64,000 nucleotides of DNA from Halolamina salifodinae (GTDB lineage: Archaea; Halobacteriota; Halobacteria; Halobacteriales; Haloferacaceae), in NCBI RefSeq assembly GCF_017874235.1, contig NZ_JAGGLC010000001.1, forward strand, positions 248,001-312,000, written 5' to 3'. Positions 43,410-53,293 of the stretch are shown here, one piece after another (position 1 is the first letter of the stretch; each line of letters starts with the position of its first letter). The notes below the pieces were generated by a model. It saw nothing but the letters and a program-made list of their open reading frames with translations, was not told the origin of the DNA and searched no databases. The position numbers and the translations under genes were made by a program.

Positions 43410-44405
43410 TCAGTCGACGACCACGAGGCCGCGACAGCACTGGTCGTGGACACGGTCGGGCAGCGTGACGCCGACCCGGTCCCAGGAGTCGCCGCCGTCC
43501 CTCGTCCGATAGAGTCCGTGGTTGTTCGCGGCCCAGAACGTCGATTCGCCGGCGCCGCGTTCGAGAACGGCGCGATAAGTGCCCTCGCCAGTCGGAATCC
43601 CGCGGTCGTCGAGGCGCTCCCACACGTTCCCCTCGCGTCGGTAGAGGTACGCCTTCCCCCGGCGGTGGGCAGCGTTGGCCCCGGATGCGGCCGTGAGGAG
43701 GACTTGGGGACTGTCAGTCGATTCTGGGAGACCGACCGCGACGCTCCAGCAGTAGGTGTGCTCGAGTCCTGCGTCTGGATGCTGCCACGAGTTGCCGCCG
43801 TCGGTTGTCTCGGCGTAGCCGTCGCCGGCGGCGACCCACGCGCGATTCTGGGCTTCCGGGTGGGTCGCGATGCTGTGGACGTCCAGTCGAGACCCCGGAA
43901 CACGGTCCTCCCAGCGCACACCGCCGTCGGAGAGGTGGCCACGAACCTGCGCCCCGGCTTCGACGGCGACGTGGAGTAGATTCGGGTCGTTCGGATCGGG
44001 TTCGATCCAACGGACGTGATGGGTGTCAGGTCGCGGCGGGAACGACCACTCACTCGACGAGGGCAGGTCGGTGAGACCGTCCAGTCGCTCGAACGTCCGG
44101 CCGCCGTCAGTGCTGCGGTAGACGCGACTGGGTTCGGTGCCGGCATAGACCGTGTTCGGGTCGTTGGGAGCGACCGCGAGCGCGGTGACGGCGTCCTGCT
44201 CGATACCGTCGGCGCGGGTCCACGATTTTCCGGCGTCGCTCGAGCGCCGGAGACCGTGCTCGAACGTGCCGACGAGGACGGCGCCGCCGGCGACGGCGAC
44301 CGATTCGGGTCGGGAGTCGAAGCGGTGGGACCGGAGCGTCGGATCGCCGTCCGCATCGGCCACGACGAACAGCGAGTCCTCGTAGGCAGCGTAGAGCGTG
44401 GACAT
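43410..44405 (-). CDS. BNR/sialidase-like beta-propeller protein
   Basis: The 331-residue protein is built of BNR/Asp-box repeats (SSDAGKSWTR, STDGGRTFERL, TTDGGNSWQHP, TRDGGDSWDRVG) and belongs to the propeller group resembling VPS10/YCF48/sialidase folds. No signal peptide is seen, so it may be cytoplasmic. No catalytic Tyr/Glu of sialidases is evident. ATG at 44405; it lies 42 nt downstream of the lipoprotein gene on the same strand. Confidence 0.85.
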   Translation of the reverse strand: MSTLYAAYEDSLFVVADADGDPTLRSHRFDSRPESVAVAGGAVLVGTFEHGLRRSSDAGKSWTRADGIEQDAVTALAVAPNDPNTVYAGTEPSRVYRSTDGGRTFERLDGLTDLPSSSEWSFPPRPDTHHVRWIEPDPNDPNLLHVAVEAGAQVRGHLSDGGVRWEDRVPGSRLDVHSIATHPEAQNRAWVAAGDGYAETTDGGNSWQHPDAGLEHTYCWSVAVGLPESTDSPQVLLTAASGANAAHRRGKAYLYRREGNVWERLDDRGIPTGEGTYRAVLERGAGESTFWAANNHGLYRTRDGGDSWDRVGVTLPDRVHDQCCRGLVVVD

Positions 44406-44447
44406 GCCCGCTTGGTGGAGCGCGGGCGTCGAAAAGGTAGCGCCGTG

Positions 44448-44915
44448 TCAGTTCGGCGTCTCGGTCTCGGTGTCGTCGTCGGTCTCGTTGCCGGCGAGAT
44501 CCTCGTGGTGGTCCTGGTGGTCGGCCTGGTCGCGGTAGGTCAGCCCGATCAGGTACGCGGCGCCGTCGTAGCGGTAGATCCCGCCGATGTCGCCGTCGCA
44601 CTGGCGGGTGAACAGGTTCGAGATCTCGCGGCCGGTCGGGATCGAGAGGCCGCGCTGGGCGCGTTCGCCGTCCGTAGCGTCGTTGAGTTCGTCGAGCGGG
44701 TTCCGGAGTTCGGGTATCTCCGCGACGGCGTCGGTGGGCAAACTGCAGCGTGTCCCGGACTCGTCGCCGCTGGCCCGGATCACCGTCATGGAGACGGGCG
44801 GCTCGGCGAAGGGGTTGAGGCGCGCGCGCTCGGCGGCCGTACAGCCGGCGAGCCCCGTCGCGGTGGCGGTGCCGACGGCGGCGAGCAGTTTCCGACGGGT
44901 AGGTGTGTCGGCCAT
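44448..44915 (-). CDS. Small exported lipoprotein, unknown function
   Basis: The 155-residue protein starts with a twin-arginine-like signal (PTRRKLLAAVGTATATGLAGC) ending in a lipobox, so it is probably a secreted lipoprotein. The mature part contains RCSLPTDAVAEIPELRNPLDELNDA and IYRYDGAAYLIGLTYRDQ, and ends in a disordered acidic tail. No family recognised. Its start codon overlaps the uvrA stop (coordinate 44915). Confidence 0.78.
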   Translation of the reverse strand: MADTPTRRKLLAAVGTATATGLAGCTAAERARLNPFAEPPVSMTVIRASGDESGTRCSLPTDAVAEIPELRNPLDELNDATDGERAQRGLSIPTGREISNLFTRQCDGDIGGIYRYDGAAYLIGLTYRDQADHQDHHEDLAGNETDDDTETETPN

Positions 44916-47900
44916 CAGTCGTCGTTGGCTGCGGGCGCTGCCTCCTCACTGGCGGCGTCGCCGTCCTCCTTCGCGGGCTTGCGTCGGTCCGCACGCGGGC
45001 CCTCGATATCCACGTCCGGGAGGTAGTCCCGGAGGTACGTCCCGGTGTAGGACTCGTCGACGCGCGCGACCTCCTCGGGTGTCCCGCTGGCGACGACGTG
45101 GCCGCCTTCTTCGCCGCCTTCCGGCCCGAGGTCGACGACGTTGTCGGCGTTCTTCACGAGGTCGAGTTCGTGCTCGACGATGACGACGGTGTTCCCGTTG
45201 TCGGTGAGGCGCTGGAGCACCTCGATCAGCTTGCGCTCGTCCTCCTTGTGGAGGCCGGTGGTCGGTTCGTCGAGCAGGTAGAGCGTCTCACCCGTCTGTT
45301 TCTTGCCGAGCTCCTCGGCCAACTTCACGCGCTGGGCCTCACCGCCCGAGAGCGTCGTGGAGGGCTGACCGAGCTTCATGTAGTCCAGCCCCACGTCCTT
45401 CAGCAGTTTGAGCCGGCGGCGAAGCTGGCTGTTGGCCTCGAAGAAGTCGTAGGCCTCCTCGATGTCCATATCGAGCACGTCGGCGATGGTCTTGCCTTTG
45501 AACTCCACGTCGAGCGTCTCGTCGTTGTAGCGCGCGCCGCCACACTCCTCGCAGGGGACGTGGACGTCAGAGAGGAAGTTCATCTCGATCTTGACGGTAC
45601 CCTGCCCGCCACACTCCTCACAGCGGCCGCCCTTGACGTTGAACGAGAAGCGACCCTTGTCGTAGCCGCGCTGTTGGGCGAGTTTGGTCTGGGCGAACGC
45701 TTCGCGGATGTGATCGAACACGCCGGTGTACGTCGCCGGGTTCGATCTGGGGGTGCGGCCGATTGGCGACTGGTCGATGAGGCGCACCGTCTCGATATGC
45801 TCGGTGCCCTCGATGGCGTCGTGCTCGCCCGGGTCGACGCTCGTGTTGTCGTTCATGTTCCGTGCCAGGCCCTTGTACAGCACGTCGTGCATCAGCGTGG
45901 ACTTCCCGGAGCCGGAGACACCCGTAATCGCGGTGAACTGGCCGATCGGGAGATCGACGTCGAGGTCCTTGAGGTTGTGCTGGCGGGCGCCGACGACCGT
46001 GAGCGCGTGTTCGGAGCTCCGGCGCTCAGCGGGCACGGGCACCTCCTCCCGGCCGGCGAGGTAGTCGCCGGTGACGGACTCCTCGCTGGCGACGATGTCG
46101 TCGAACTCTCCCTGCGCGACGATTTCGCCGCCGCGCTTGCCCGGACCGGGCCCCATGTCGATCACGTGGTCCGCGCGGCGCATCGTCTCCTCGTCGTGTT
46201 CGACGACGAGCAGCGTGTTGCCGAGGTCTCGGAGGCCTTCCAGCGTGTTCAGTAGGCGGTCGTTGTCGCGCTGGTGGAGGCCGATAGAGGGCTCGTCGAG
46301 CACGTAGAGCACGCCGACGAGGCCGGAGCCGACCTGCGTGGCGAGGCGGATCCGCTGGCTCTCGCCGCCCGAGAGCGTCGACGCCTCGCGGTCGAGCGTG
46401 ATGTAGTCGAGACCGACCTCCTCCATGAAGCCCAGACGGGCGCGGATCTCCTTCAGGATCTCCTCGGCGATCACGAGGTCGCGCTCCGAGAGGTTCCCCT
46501 CCATCCCCTCGAAGTGGCGGCGGGCGTCGCCGATGCTGAGTTGGCTGACCGCCGTGATGGAGGTGCCGTCGACGAGCACCGACCGGGAGTGCGGTTTGAG
46601 GCGCGTCCCCTCACAGGCCGGGCAGGTGGTGACGGCCATGTACTCCTCGATGTGCTCGCGGGTGGAGTCGCTGTCAGTCTCGACGTGCCGGCGCTCGAGG
46701 TTGGGGATGACGCCCTCGAAGCGCTTCTCCTTACGCCGGGTGCCGTTCTTGGTCTGGCGCTGGAACACGACCTGCTCGTCGGTGCCGTAGAGGAACTGCT
46801 CCTGCTCGGAACTCGTAAGCGCCGAGAACGGGGTGCTCGGGTCGACGCCGAAGTGCGCGGCGACGCTGTCGATTCGGGTGCGGTAGTACGAGCGGTTGTA
46901 GCTCCAGGCCTCGAACACGTCCTTGATCGGCTTCGAGGGGTCGACGACGACGAGGTCCTCGTCGACCTCCTTCGTCTCGCCGATCCCCTCACACTCGGGG
47001 CAGGCGCCGTGGGGAGAGTTGAACGAGAACGAACGGGTCTCGATCTCCGAGAAGTCGATGCCGCAGTGGGTGCAGGCCAGTTCCTCCGAGAACTCGACGA
47101 CGAGGCGGTCGTCCGCCTCACTCTCGGCGTCGGAATCGTCGTCGGCGAGGTCGCCCGTGCTCCGGGAGACGTTCCCGCCGAACGACTCGGGCAGGTCCTC
47201 GGGCGGCGACGGGAGGATCACCTTCAGCACGCCGTTGCCCTCCTCCAGTGCGGTCTCGACGGAGTCGGTGATGCGCGAGCGGTCGCTCTCGGTGACTTTC
47301 ACGCGGTCGACGATGATGTCGATGGTGTGGTCGTAGTTCTCGTCCAGATCGGGGTCGTCGGTGGTGAGGTCGTAGCGCTCGCCGTCGACCTCGACGCGGG
47401 CGTACCCCTCGGTGACGAGTTCCTCGAACAGGTCCTCGAAGGCGCCCTTCTGGTCGCGCACGACGGGCGCGGCGATCATCGCGCGGGTGCCCTCGGGCAG
47501 TTCGAACAGGCGCTGAACCATCTGTTGGGCGCTCTGGGTCCCGACTTCCCGACCACACTCCGGGCAGTGGGGGGTGCCGACGCGGGCGTACAGCAGGCGG
47601 AGGTAGTCGTGGAGTTCGGTGACGGTCCCGACGGTCGACCGGGGGTTGTTCGCGGCGTTCTTCTGGTCGATGGAGATGGCCGGGGAGAGCCCTTCGACGG
47701 ACTCGACCTGCGGCTTGTCCATCTGGCCCAGGAAGTTCCGGGCGTAGGCAGACAGGCTCTCGATGTATCGGCGCTGGCCCTCAGCGTAGACGGTGTCGAA
47801 CGCGAGCGAGGACTTCCCCGACCCGGAGAGGCCGGTGACGACGCTGAACGCTTCGCGTGGGATCTCCACGTCGAGGTCCGCGAGGTTGTTCTCCTCGGCG

Positions 47901-47929
47901 CCGCGGACCTCGATGAACTCCTTGCTCAT
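44915..47929 (-). CDS. uvrA: Excinuclease ABC subunit A
   Basis: The 1004-residue protein is the damage sensor of UvrABC nucleotide excision repair. Two ABC ATPase modules are visible, with P-loops [14 protein letters not shown] (near residue 33) and [18 protein letters not shown] signatures [12 protein letters not shown] and [14 protein letters not shown], and zinc modules ([14 protein letters not shown]...CPECEG, CEECGG). A Ser/Asp-rich acidic insert ([20 protein letters not shown]) lies near residue 270. uvrB and uvrC are not adjacent. ATG at 47929. Confidence 0.97.
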   Translation of the reverse strand: MSKEFIEVRGAEENNLADLDVEIPREAFSVVTGLSGSGKSSLAFDTVYAEGQRRYIESLSAYARNFLGQMDKPQVESVEGLSPAISIDQKNAANNPRSTVGTVTELHDYLRLLYARVGTPHCPECGREVGTQSAQQMVQRLFELPEGTRAMIAAPVVRDQKGAFEDLFEELVTEGYARVEVDGERYDLTTDDPDLDENYDHTIDIIVDRVKVTESDRSRITDSVETALEEGNGVLKVILPSPPEDLPESFGGNVSRSTGDLADDDSDAESEADDRLVVEFSEELACTHCGIDFSEIETRSFSFNSPHGACPECEGIGETKEVDEDLVVVDPSKPIKDVFEAWSYNRSYYRTRIDSVAAHFGVDPSTPFSALTSSEQEQFLYGTDEQVVFQRQTKNGTRRKEKRFEGVIPNLERRHVETDSDSTREHIEEYMAVTTCPACEGTRLKPHSRSVLVDGTSITAVSQLSIGDARRHFEGMEGNLSERDLVIAEEILKEIRARLGFMEEVGLDYITLDREASTLSGGESQRIRLATQVGSGLVGVLYVLDEPSIGLHQRDNDRLLNTLEGLRDLGNTLLVVEHDEETMRRADHVIDMGPGPGKRGGEIVAQGEFDDIVASEESVTGDYLAGREEVPVPAERRSSEHALTVVGARQHNLKDLDVDLPIGQFTAITGVSGSGKSTLMHDVLYKGLARNMNDNTSVDPGEHDAIEGTEHIETVRLIDQSPIGRTPRSNPATYTGVFDHIREAFAQTKLAQQRGYDKGRFSFNVKGGRCEECGGQGTVKIEMNFLSDVHVPCEECGGARYNDETLDVEFKGKTIADVLDMDIEEAYDFFEANSQLRRRLKLLKDVGLDYMKLGQPSTTLSGGEAQRVKLAEELGKKQTGETLYLLDEPTTGLHKEDERKLIEVLQRLTDNGNTVVIVEHELDLVKNADNVVDLGPEGGEEGGHVVASGTPEEVARVDESYTGTYLRDYLPDVDIEGPRADRRKPAKEDGDAASEEAAPAANDD

Positions 47930-48025
47930 TCGGTCTATCGTAGCGAGTCGGGAGGGTTGAACCCGTCGGTCGCGCGTGCGCGCCCGAACCACGGAAGAAA
48001 GGGGGAACCGAGCAGCCCGCGGCCG

Positions 48026-49891
48026 TTAGGCCGGAACGACCGTGATCTGCTGCTTGCGGTCGATGGCGTCCTCGAGCTGTTCGGCGATTGCCGAACCCCG
48101 AGAGACCTGCACGTCGCCGCCGCGGCCGACGGTGGCGGTGAACAGGTAGTCGCCGTCGGCGCGGACTTCGACGGTGTCGCCGACGTGCTCGTCGAGGCGG
48201 AGCACGACGTGGCGGGACGTGATCTCCGGCTGGACGACCTCACCCTGCGGGGAGCCGACGGACGTCTCCTCGTCGCTACTGGTGCTCGGCGAGGGGTTCT
48301 CGTCGTGGGTCCGGACGTCGATGTCGATGCCGAGGCGGTCCTCGATCTCGCTGATCCGGCCGCCGCCCTTGCCGATCACGTAGGAGATGTCGTCCTCCTC
48401 GACGTAGACCACGGCGCGGTCCTGGCCCTGCAGTTCCACGTCGACGTGCCCGCGGGCGACCGAGTGGATCTCCCGTTCGATCTCCTGTTTGGCGATGCGG
48501 CTGACGCCGCTCTCCTCCTCGCCCTCCTCGTCGAGGGGGACGGTGACGACCTGGCGGTTGAACGTGTAGATCTCGTACTTGGGTTTGCCCGTCTCGGTGT
48601 CCGAGATGAGGATGACCGGCCGCGCGAGGTCCTCGGCGGTGAGCCCCGCGGGGACCTTCACCTCCGTCTCCACGTCGTAGACCGTGTGGATCTGGCCGGC
48701 CTCGATGTAGACGACCGTGTCGACGACCTGCGGGATCATCCCGAGTTCGACCCGGCCGACCAGACGCTGGAGCGCGTCGATGGCGCGGGTGGCGTGGACG
48801 ACGCCGATCATCCCGACGCCGGCGAGGCGCATGTCCGCGAACGTCTCGAAGTCGCTGGACTTGCGCACCTCGTCGTAGATGGTGTAGTCGGGCCGGACCA
48901 TCAGCAGCGAGTCGGCGGTGTTCTCCATCGAGCCGCCGAGTTCGGTGTACTGCGTGATCTCGTCGCCGACCTGCAGGTCCCGTGGCTTCTCCATCGTCTT
49001 CACCGCGAAGTCGTTGTCGTTGAGGAACTCCGCGACGGCTTGGGCGAACGTTGACTTCCCGGCCCCCGGCGATCCGGAGATGAGGACGCCGCGCTGGCGC
49101 TCGGTGAAGCGCTGCTTGAGTTCGTCGGCCATCGCGTAGTCCTCGAGGACGGTCTTGGCGACCGGTCGGACGGCGGTGATCTCGACGGCGTCGGCGAAGG
49201 GGGGGCGCGCGACCGCGACCCGGTAGTCGCGGTACTGGACGATGTCCATCCCCTCGTCGCTGAGTTCGATGAACCCGTCCGAGGAGGCGCGAGCGGTCTC
49301 GATGACGTCGGCGGCCCACTCCGCCATCTGCTCGTCGGAGGTGGGTTCGTCGGCGATCTGCTCGTAGCGCATCTCGCCGAGGTCGCCGCGCTTGGCTTTG
49401 GGTCGGGTGCCCGAGCGGAGGTGGAGGCTCATCGTGTCGTCGGTGAAGAACTCCTCGATAGCGAGCGTGTCCTCCTCGGGTTCGGCGGCTTCGGTGTCGA
49501 CAACGGGTTCGACGTAGTCGACGTCGATGCCCTTCGCGCGGGCGACTTCGGCCTGCACGCCGTCGCTGGTCAGCAGCGTGGCGGCGTGTTCGGCCGCTAT
49601 CTCGCGAATCAAGGCGTCGATGTCGCCCTCGGCGGCGCCCTCGACCTCGCCGGTGCTCGGGCGGCTGCCGACGTACTCGACGCTGATCTCGCCGGCGTCG
49701 GCGTGATCGGCGAGGCGCTGGAGCTCCTCCAACCCCTCCCAGCCGGGGTCGTAGCCCGCGTTGGCCTGTGCTTCGAGTTCGCCAACGACGGCTTCGGGGA
49801 CGTAGACGGTGACACCTTCGTAGCGCCCGTCGGCGACGCGCTCGGAGACGCGGCCGTCGACGACGACGCTGGTGTCGGGAACGACGTTCAC
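48026..49891 (-). CDS. PIN domain-ATPase-KH domain protein (PINc/VapC-like)
   Basis: The 621-residue protein has an N-terminal PIN nuclease (VVPDTSVVVDGR, VYVPEAVVGELEAQ, LLTSDGVQAEVARAKGI), a central P-loop ATPase of the VirB11/PilT type (ISGSPGAGKSTFAQAV, TIYDEVRKSSDF), and a C-terminal KH-like RNA-binding domain (YVIGKGGGRISEIEDRLGIDI). This architecture is common in archaea and predicts an RNA-processing ATPase. The GTG at 49891 gives VNVVPDTSV, the expected N-terminus; an in-frame ATG at 50104 with a T-rich upstream box would add 71 basic residues (see findings). Confidence 0.9.
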   Translation of the reverse strand: MNVVPDTSVVVDGRVSERVADGRYEGVTVYVPEAVVGELEAQANAGYDPGWEGLEELQRLADHADAGEISVEYVGSRPSTGEVEGAAEGDIDALIREIAAEHAATLLTSDGVQAEVARAKGIDVDYVEPVVDTEAAEPEEDTLAIEEFFTDDTMSLHLRSGTRPKAKRGDLGEMRYEQIADEPTSDEQMAEWAADVIETARASSDGFIELSDEGMDIVQYRDYRVAVARPPFADAVEITAVRPVAKTVLEDYAMADELKQRFTERQRGVLISGSPGAGKSTFAQAVAEFLNDNDFAVKTMEKPRDLQVGDEITQYTELGGSMENTADSLLMVRPDYTIYDEVRKSSDFETFADMRLAGVGMIGVVHATRAIDALQRLVGRVELGMIPQVVDTVVYIEAGQIHTVYDVETEVKVPAGLTAEDLARPVILISDTETGKPKYEIYTFNRQVVTVPLDEEGEEESGVSRIAKQEIEREIHSVARGHVDVELQGQDRAVVYVEEDDISYVIGKGGGRISEIEDRLGIDIDVRTHDENPSPSTSSDEETSVGSPQGEVVQPEITSRHVVLRLDEHVGDTVEVRADGDYLFTATVGRGGDVQVSRGSAIAEQLEDAIDRKQQITVVPA

Positions 49892-49957
49892 ACGTATGAT
49901 AGGTGGTGGAGGCTCAAAAGGGTGTATATGCCCCACCTGGCCCGGGCGAATACGACG

Positions 49958-49985
49958 ACCGGACGGCCAACGTCGGCCGTCCGGT
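49958..49985. other. Strong 11-bp hairpin upstream of the PIN-ATPase-KH gene
   Basis: A perfect 11-bp stem ACCGGACGGCC/GGCCGTCCGGT encloses a 6-nt AACGTC loop, lying 67 nt upstream of the proposed GTG start. In a transcript beginning near 50104 it would be a stable 5' leader hairpin. Confidence 0.6.
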
Positions 49986-50064
49986 GGGGCGTCCCGCACT
50001 CGACGTTTCGGTTTCGGGTCTGTCGTGTCGCGTTTTCGGCGATCGGTGCGCCCGTCTACCGCTA

Positions 50065-50102
50065 CGACGGTGGTTCCCGTCGGAACCCCCTCTTCGGGGT
50101 TC
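50065..50102. other. Adjacent hairpins in the spacer downstream of aIF1A
   Basis: Two stems abut: CGACGG/CCGTCG (50065-50082) and GAACCCC/GGGGTTC with a CTCTTC loop (50083-50102). They lie between a T-rich stretch (minus strand, 50113-50134) and the 11-bp hairpin. The 308-nt spacer 49892-50199 contains no other gene that I can support. Confidence 0.5.
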
Positions 50103-50199
50103 ATGTGTGTGTTAGTTAGTGACAAACAAAAATCTGACGGCCGAACCCGTCGCTACCCGGGTTGCGTTGTCTCGGGCCAAAGACGGCCCTGACGAGAAA

Positions 50200-50487
50200 T
50201 CAGTCGATGTGGCCTTCGCGGCGGAGCTGCTCTGCGTCCTGGTCCTCGTAGCGCCACTCGATGTTGCCCTTCTCGTCCTGCCAGTCCCACGGTTCGAGGA
50301 TGACGACGTCGTCCTCGTTGATCCAGGTGCGGTACTTCATGCGGCCGGGGATGCGGCCGAGTCGCGTCTCGCCGTCTGCACAGCGAACCCGGACGTGGTT
50401 CCCGCCCAGATGTTCGGTGACGACGCCGAACACCTGGTCGTCGTCAGGCATCCGAAGGTTCTTTCGTCCTGATGAATCGTCGCTCAT
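50200..50487 (-). CDS. eif1A: Translation initiation factor aIF1A
   Basis: The 95-residue protein is archaeal IF1A, which helps assemble the initiation complex on the small ribosomal subunit. The S1/OB fold is evident ([77 protein letters not shown]). A short N-terminal [16 protein letters not shown] tail precedes it; an internal Met at 50451 could be used alternatively. ATG at 50487. It is divergent from the aspartate kinase gene. Confidence 0.96.
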   Translation of the reverse strand: MSDDSSGRKNLRMPDDDQVFGVVTEHLGGNHVRVRCADGETRLGRIPGRMKYRTWINEDDVVILEPWDWQDEKGNIEWRYEDQDAEQLRREGHID

Positions 50488-50635
50488 AGAGGGAGTACGG
50501 CGCACCGACGGATAAGCCGTGGGATCCGTAGTTGACAGACGGTACCACAACCCGCGTTCGGGAGAGACACAGTTAACCCACGGCTTCCATAAGGGGCGGT
50601 ATGAACGGAACGCAAGCTGCCGGAGGTGTCCGGCG

Positions 50636-51814
50636 ATGCGCGTAGTCGCGAAGTTCGGCGGGACGTCGCTGGGTTCGGGCGACCGGATCGAGCGGGCAGC
50701 CAACTCCGTCGCCGACGCCGTCGAGGCGGGCCACGAGATCGCCGTCGTCGCCAGCGCGATGGGCTCACAGACCGACGACCTGCTCGAGGAGATCTCCTTC
50801 GACGCCGATCCCGCCGACCGCGCGGAGATCGTCTCGATGGGCGAACGAACCTCGATCCGGATGCTGAAAGCCGCGCTCGCGGCCCGCGGCGTCGACGCCA
50901 CCTTCGTCGAGCCGGGGGGCGACGACTGGCCGGTCATCACCAACGAACGCGGCGAGATCGACGCCGAGGCGACCCAGCGCCGCGTCGACGCACTCGCCGA
51001 GAAACTGGGCGACACCGTCCCCGTCATCACGGGCTTCCTCGCGGAAGGCCCCGAGGGCGACGTGACGACGCTCGGCCGCGGTGGCTCCGATACCACGGCG
51101 ATGATGCTGGGCAACTACCTCGACGCCGACGAGGTGGTCATCGTCACCGACGTGGAGGGCGTGATGACCGGCGACCCCCGCGTGGTCGAGGGCGCGCGCA
51201 ACGTCGGCTCCATCACCGTCGACGAACTCCGGAGCCTCTCGTTCCGGGGCGCCGAAGTCGTCGCTCCCTCCGCGCTGGTCTACAAGGACGAGGACCTCGG
51301 CGTCCGGGTGGTCCACTACCAGCACGGGGACCTGCTCGCCGGCGGCACCGAGATCGAGGGGAGTTTCGAGCACCTGATCGACATGGAGGAGGCGCCGCTC
51401 TCCTGTCTGACCGTCGCGGGCCGAGCGATCCGGAACCGGCCCGGAATCCTCTCTGAGGTGTCCGAGACGCTCGCCGAGGCCGACATCAACGTCGACGCCG
51501 TCGCCAGCGGGATGGACTCGCTGACCTACTACGTCGAGAAGGCCGTCGCCGAGGACGCCGAGGCGACGCTGCACGACGCCGTCGTCGCCGACGATTCGCT
51601 CTCCTCGGTCACCGTCGAGGACGACATCGCCGTGATCCGAGTCACCGGCGGCGAACTCCCGAACCGTCCGGGCGTGATCCGCTCGCTGGTCGATCCGCTG
51701 GCGGAGGCGGGGATCAACATCCACGACCTGATCACCTCCGCGACCTCCGTGGCCATCTTCGTGGCGTGGGCGGACCGCGAGGACACCCTCGACATCGTCC
51801 ACGAACAGTTCTGA
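50636..51814 (+). CDS. lysC: Aspartate kinase
   Basis: The 392-residue enzyme phosphorylates aspartate, the first step to Lys, Thr and Met. It has the KFGGTSLG N-terminus, [37 protein letters not shown], and two C-terminal ACT domains ([22 protein letters not shown] and [22 protein letters not shown]) for feedback control. ATG at 50636; frames further upstream are not conserved-looking. The promoter region is in the 148-nt spacer shared with aIF1A. Confidence 0.95.
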   Translation: MRVVAKFGGTSLGSGDRIERAANSVADAVEAGHEIAVVASAMGSQTDDLLEEISFDADPADRAEIVSMGERTSIRMLKAALAARGVDATFVEPGGDDWPVITNERGEIDAEATQRRVDALAEKLGDTVPVITGFLAEGPEGDVTTLGRGGSDTTAMMLGNYLDADEVVIVTDVEGVMTGDPRVVEGARNVGSITVDELRSLSFRGAEVVAPSALVYKDEDLGVRVVHYQHGDLLAGGTEIEGSFEHLIDMEEAPLSCLTVAGRAIRNRPGILSEVSETLAEADINVDAVASGMDSLTYYVEKAVAEDAEATLHDAVVADDSLSSVTVEDDIAVIRVTGGELPNRPGVIRSLVDPLAEAGINIHDLITSATSVAIFVAWADREDTLDIVHEQF

Positions 51815-51851
51815 AGCGGCGAAAAAGCCGCTCTCTGCGGATTTTGGCGCG

Positions 51852-52301
51852 CTACTGCGTCGGCGCCGTCGGCTCCCCGTTGAGCGCGGCGTCCCGCAGT
51901 CGGCGTTCCTCGGCCGTCTCGACCGTGAGATCCGGGACCGTCGTGACGTTCTCCTCGTCATCGATGGCGACGAACGTCAGATGCGAGGAGGCCGTCTCGC
52001 GTTCGACACCCTCGCTGGGGCGCTCGGCGGTTACGTCCACGCGCACCTGCATGCTCGTCTCGCCCACGTCGTAGACGTAGGCCGTGAGCACCGCGATATC
52101 ACCCAGATCGATCGGCGCGTGGAAGTCCACGCGCTCGATGCTCGCGGTGACGACCTGTGAGCGGGCGAACCGCCGGGCGGCGACGACGCCGCCGAGGTCC
52201 ATCCGGTGGAGCACCCAGCCACCGAGCGCGCGCCCGAGGTTGTTGGTCGCGTCGGGCATCACCACCTCGCTGGTCTCGGTGAAGGAGTCGATCAGTCTCA
52301 C
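51852..52301 (-). CDS. Acyl-CoA thioesterase, hotdog fold
   Basis: The 149-residue protein is a hotdog thioesterase: DSFTETSEVVMPDATNNLGRALGGWVLHRMDLGG, then SIERVDFHAPIDLGDIAVLTAYVYDVGETSMQVRVDVTAE. The N and DG-type active-site residues typical of the YciA/acyl-CoA thioesterase group are present. The GTG at 52301 overlaps the nrdB TGA (GTGA), so it is translationally coupled to ribonucleotide reductase, which is an unexpected partner. It probably hydrolyses medium-chain acyl-CoAs. Confidence 0.88.
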   Translation of the reverse strand: MRLIDSFTETSEVVMPDATNNLGRALGGWVLHRMDLGGVVAARRFARSQVVTASIERVDFHAPIDLGDIAVLTAYVYDVGETSMQVRVDVTAERPSEGVERETASSHLTFVAIDDEENVTTVPDLTVETAEERRLRDAALNGEPTAPTQ

Positions 52302-53293
52302 CAGTCCAGCGACCCCCCGGAGCGGTACTCCGTCACCTGCGTCTCGAAGAAGTTCTTCTCGCGGTTGAGGTCGGCCGCCTCCGAGAGCCACGGGAACGGG
52401 TTCTCGGTGCCGTACTCCTCCGCCATGTCGAGTTGGGTCAGGCGGCGGTCCGCGACGTACTCGACGTACTCCGAGAACTGTTCGGGCCCCATCCCGAGAA
52501 TCTCGTCGGGGCAGGCCTCCCGGGCGTAGCGCTGCTCGAGACCCACGGCGTCGAGGATGAGGTTCCGGATCTCCCACTCGAACTCGTCGGTCCAGGCGTC
52601 GGTCTCCTGCCGGATGGCGTCGATGAGTTCGATACCGAAGCCCAGATGCAGCGACTCGTCGCGCATGATGTACTCGAACTGCTCGCCGATCCCGGTGAGT
52701 TTGTCCTGCCGTTTCAGGCCGAGCATCATCGCGAACCCGGCGTAGAAGAAGATCCCCTCCATGATGACGTAGAACCCCACGAGGTCACGGAGGAACGCGC
52801 GCACGTCGTCCTCGTCCTCGATGGTGAACTCGGGGTCGTCGACGACCCGCGTGAGGTCCACGACGAACTCGTCTTTGGCCTCGATGGCGGGGATCCGGTC
52901 GTACATCCCGTAGAGATACTCCGGATCGAACCCCAGCGAGTCACAGCAGTAGATGAACGTGTCCGTGTGGACGGCCTCCTCGTAGGCCTGCCGGAGCAGG
53001 TACTGGCGGCACTCCGGCGCCGTCACGTGGTCGTACACCGCGAGCACGATGTTGTTCGCGGTGAGGGACTCGGCCGTCGAGAAGAACCCGAGGTTCCACT
53101 CGACCAACTGTCGCTCCGCGTCGGTGAGTTCGTCGCCGTTCCACTGGGTGATGTCGTTGCCCATCGGGATCTCCTCGGGCACCCAGTTGTTGTCGACGCC
53201 CGCCTCGTAGTACTCGCGGGCCCACTCGTAGTCGAACGGGAGGATCTTGTTCGGGTCGTGCGTGTCGCTGTCGATGAGGTAGTCGATCGGCAT
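52298..53293 (-). CDS. nrdB: Ribonucleotide reductase beta subunit (class Ic pattern)
   Basis: The 331-residue R2 protein carries the metal ligands E75, E106 and H109, then VIMEG and RDESLHLG for the remaining Glu, Glu and His. The residue four after H109, where class Ia enzymes have the radical tyrosine, is F113, and the first ligand is Glu rather than Asp. Both the E75-E106 spacing (31) and the EAVHTDTF pattern match Mn/Fe class Ic proteins such as Chlamydia R2. nrdA lies directly upstream (TAATG overlap); the thioesterase gene overlaps its stop. Confidence 0.95.
   Translation of the reverse strand: MPIDYLIDSDTHDPNKILPFDYEWAREYYEAGVDNNWVPEEIPMGNDITQWNGDELTDAERQLVEWNLGFFSTAESLTANNIVLAVYDHVTAPECRQYLLRQAYEEAVHTDTFIYCCDSLGFDPEYLYGMYDRIPAIEAKDEFVVDLTRVVDDPEFTIEDEDDVRAFLRDLVGFYVIMEGIFFYAGFAMMLGLKRQDKLTGIGEQFEYIMRDESLHLGFGIELIDAIRQETDAWTDEFEWEIRNLILDAVGLEQRYAREACPDEILGMGPEQFSEYVEYVADRRLTQLDMAEEYGTENPFPWLSEAADLNREKNFFETQVTEYRSGGSLDW

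Noticed and set aside
47101-47118. 7-bp stem GAGGCGG/CCGCCTC in the uvrA acidic insert as another mini-element copy
   Set aside because: There is no partner stem or GCCA spacer, and the stem overlaps sequence that may belong to the conserved core.
48245-48300. Ser/Glu-rich linker of the PIN-ATPase-KH protein as a further hairpin-pair copy
   Set aside because: The peptide resembles the inserts slightly, but no clear perfect stem is present in the DNA.
46274-49054. Very long plus-strand open frame opposite uvrA and the PIN-ATPase gene
   Set aside because: It is the mirror of two certain genes on the other strand; high GC removes stop codons in the complementary frame, and its sequence shows no family motif.
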